A DNA stretch of 16,667 bases from JBCCEV01 sp039030125 (GTDB taxonomy: Bacteria; Pseudomonadota; Gammaproteobacteria; Ga0077536), in contig JBCCEV010000093.1 in assembly GCA_039030125.1 (NCBI GenBank), positions 1-16,667 of the forward strand, given 5' to 3'. Positions within the stretch are counted from its first letter, which is position 1. Every line of letters starts with the position of its first letter. The translations under genes were made by a program, and so were the position numbers. Shown here in pieces: positions 15,801 through 16,667 of this stretch. The notes beneath the pieces are model-generated. The model was not told the origin of the DNA and did no database searches. It saw only the letters and a program-made list of their open reading frames with translations.

Positions 15801-15816
15801 TGGCATGCGCTTTGCT
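15801..15816 (+). promoter_or_regulatory. Sigma-54 (-24/-12) promoter for fliL
   Basis: TGGCATGCGCTTTGCT matches the sigma-54 consensus with one mismatch and is identical to the fleS promoter at 13 of 16 positions. Predicted transcription start is near 15827, leaving about 34 nt before fliL. The rest of the 185-bp fliK-fliL gap holds the hairpin and IHF-type site listed separately. Confidence 0.85.
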
Positions 15817-15860
15817 TTTTGCCTTTCATCGTTTGTGAATCAATGACGCGGAGAGCATCA

Positions 15861-16373
15861 ATGGCCGAGGAAGAAAACAACGAAGCGGGTGGTAAGTCAG
15901 GCGGCGGCATGAAGATGATCATTTTGATCGTCGTTGCCGTGGTGCTTGCCTCGGGAACGGCGGTGGGTGTCACGCTGGCCTTGACCGGCGGCGGTGATGC
16001 CAGTGAAGACGCTACCCCGGCGGCCGAAGAGGAGGTTGAGGAGGCACCCAAGGAGTATGTCTACGTCGATCTAGAGCCGGAGTTCGTGATCAATTTTAAA
16101 GACCGCCAGGAACGGACCAAGTTTCTCAAGGCGGAAATGAGTGTCGTCACCGTTGAAGAAGACGGTGAGGAGGAAATCGAAAAACACATGCCAGCGATCC
16201 GCAACACGCTTGTGATGCTGTTAGGCCAGCAAGTTTACGAAGATCTGTTGCCGCCCGAAGGAAAAGAGAAGCTTCGCACCGATGCCCTGGCCATGGTGCA
16301 AGATGTTCTGGAAAAACGCACGGGCGCCCCGGTGGTTGACGATCTCTATTTTGCCAATTTCGTCATGCACTAG
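15861..16373 (+). CDS. fliL: FliL, flagellar basal-body/stator-associated membrane protein
   Basis: 170 residues, the usual FliL length. FliL is a single-pass inner-membrane protein whose periplasmic domain surrounds the stator and supports torque under load. A short charged cytoplasmic N-terminus is followed by one membrane helix (about 18-42: MKMIILIVVAVVLASG and on) and an acidic linker (47-66). The periplasmic domain has EPEFVINFKD (72-81), RNTLVMLLG (114-122) and the conserved end VDDLYFANFVMH. The chosen start is ATG 15861, preceded by GCGGAGAG (15848-15855); an in-frame start at 15777 lies upstream of the promoter and is excluded. It probably leads a new sigma-54 unit with the small gene that follows. 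Confidence 0.95.
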   Translation: MAEEENNEAGGKSGGGMKMIILIVVAVVLASGTAVGVTLALTGGGDASEDATPAAEEEVEEAPKEYVYVDLEPEFVINFKDRQERTKFLKAEMSVVTVEEDGEEEIEKHMPAIRNTLVMLLGQQVYEDLLPPEGKEKLRTDALAMVQDVLEKRTGAPVVDDLYFANFVMH

Positions 16374-16406
16374 CCACCAAAGAATCTGATCGCTCTCTCG
16401 CAACCC

Positions 16407-16413
16407 AGGGGGA
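16407..16413 (+). promoter_or_regulatory. Strong Shine-Dalgarno site for the small gene after fliL
   Basis: AGGGGGA lies 5 nt before ATG 16419. It supports translation of the 59-codon frame and favours the ATG over the in-frame TTG one codon upstream. Confidence 0.7.
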
Positions 16414-16418
16414 TTTTG

Positions 16419-16598
16419 ATGTTGGCGAGGCTCTTGATCGTCTTAGGCGCATTGGGCGCATGTGTTAGCGCCCAAGCCGCAACGACCCAAGGCGACTTTA
16501 CGATACCGGTGTTGAGGACGTTCATCGGTCTCATCGTGGTCTTGGTGCTGATCGGTGCCACCGCTTATCTGGCGAAACGTTTCAACTTGATCGATTAA
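16419..16598 (+). CDS. Small secreted/membrane protein resembling the N-terminal part of FliO
   Basis: 59 residues, starting 45 bp after fliL. Residues 1-20 look like a signal peptide (one Arg, a hydrophobic core, cleavage after SAQA). A short polar stretch (ATTQGDFTIP) is followed by one membrane helix (about 31-51, VLRTFIGLIVVLVLIGATAY) and the tail LAKRFNLID. The VLRT...helix...KR layout is like the start of FliO, the inner-membrane assembly factor for the FliP export gate. FliO normally continues for tens of residues into the cytoplasm; here translation stops at once. The 69 bases after the stop show no continuation of FliO-like sequence in that frame. Cys15 in LGAC could alternatively make it a lipoprotein. 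Possibilities are a minimal FliO, a truncated duplicate, or a separate flagellar small protein. The strong ribosome-binding site argues for expression. Function unknown. Confidence 0.65.
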   Translation: MLARLLIVLGALGACVSAQAATTQGDFTIPVLRTFIGLIVVLVLIGATAYLAKRFNLID

Positions 16599-16636
16599 CC
16601 CTTTTTATTTATGCAGTCCTAAACATTTTTTATGTG

Positions 16637-16663
16637 AGGTCACTTCACCGGGCCTGCTGACCT
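16637..16663. repeat. Short inverted repeat near the window edge
   Basis: AGGTCA (16637-16642) and TGACCT (16658-16663) are exact complements around 15 bases, and TGACC is repeated in tandem at the very end. It could be an operator, a hairpin or chance. Too short to interpret. Confidence 0.25.
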
Positions 16664-16667
16664 GACC

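Noticed and set aside
15777..15860. 28-codon N-terminal extension of fliL
   Set aside because: It would start upstream of the sigma-54 promoter; ATG 15861 has a good ribosome-binding site and gives the normal FliL length.

Overview
This window is a flagellar gene cluster, almost certainly from a gammaproteobacterium with a polar, sigma-54-controlled flagellum. The order is flgJ(partial)-flgK-flgL, then fleQ-fleS-fleR (flrABC in Vibrio), then fliE-fliF-fliG-fliH-fliI-fliJ, then fliK and fliL. The FleQ/FleS/FleR trio placed before fliE is the Pseudomonas/Vibrio-type arrangement. The DNA is moderately GC-rich by eye. No feature identifies a genus.

Region by region. 1-3864: the end of the flgJ rod-cap/muramidase gene, then the hook-filament junction genes flgK and flgL, tightly coupled (4-bp overlap, then 2 bp apart). 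3865-4035: a 171-bp gap with a good sigma-70-type promoter. 4036-8073: the enhancer-binding regulator FleQ, a sigma-54 promoter that almost touches the fleS start, the kinase FleS and the response regulator FleR. 8102-13577: fliEFGHIJ, encoding the MS-ring, rotor switch and export ATPase complex, with overlapping or near-overlapping genes from fliF onward. 13574-14587, minus strand: a UDP-glucuronate decarboxylase-type sugar-nucleotide enzyme, convergent with fliJ (their stop codons overlap) and divergent from fliK. 14607-16598: fliK and fliL, each behind its own sigma-54 promoter (the fliL one with a perfect IHF-type site upstream), then a 59-codon gene for a secreted or membrane-anchored small protein resembling only the signal-plus-membrane part of FliO.

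How it fits together (inference from family knowledge): constitutive sigma-70 transcription makes FleQ. FleQ with sigma-54 switches on fleSR and the early basal-body and export genes. FleR with sigma-54 then drives later genes. FliF/FliG/FliE build the MS-ring, rotor and rod junction. FliH/FliI/FliJ power export. FliK sets hook length, FliL supports the stator, and FlgK/FlgL join hook to filament.

No gene-free stretch exceeds 300 bases; the longest gaps are 3865-4035 and 15676-15860, both described below. No rRNA, tRNA, CRISPR array, insertion sequence or attachment site was recognised. The best candidates for something not already described are the mini-FliO-like gene after fliL, the nucleotide-sugar gene inserted antisense between fliJ and fliK, and the apparently leaderless fleS transcript.
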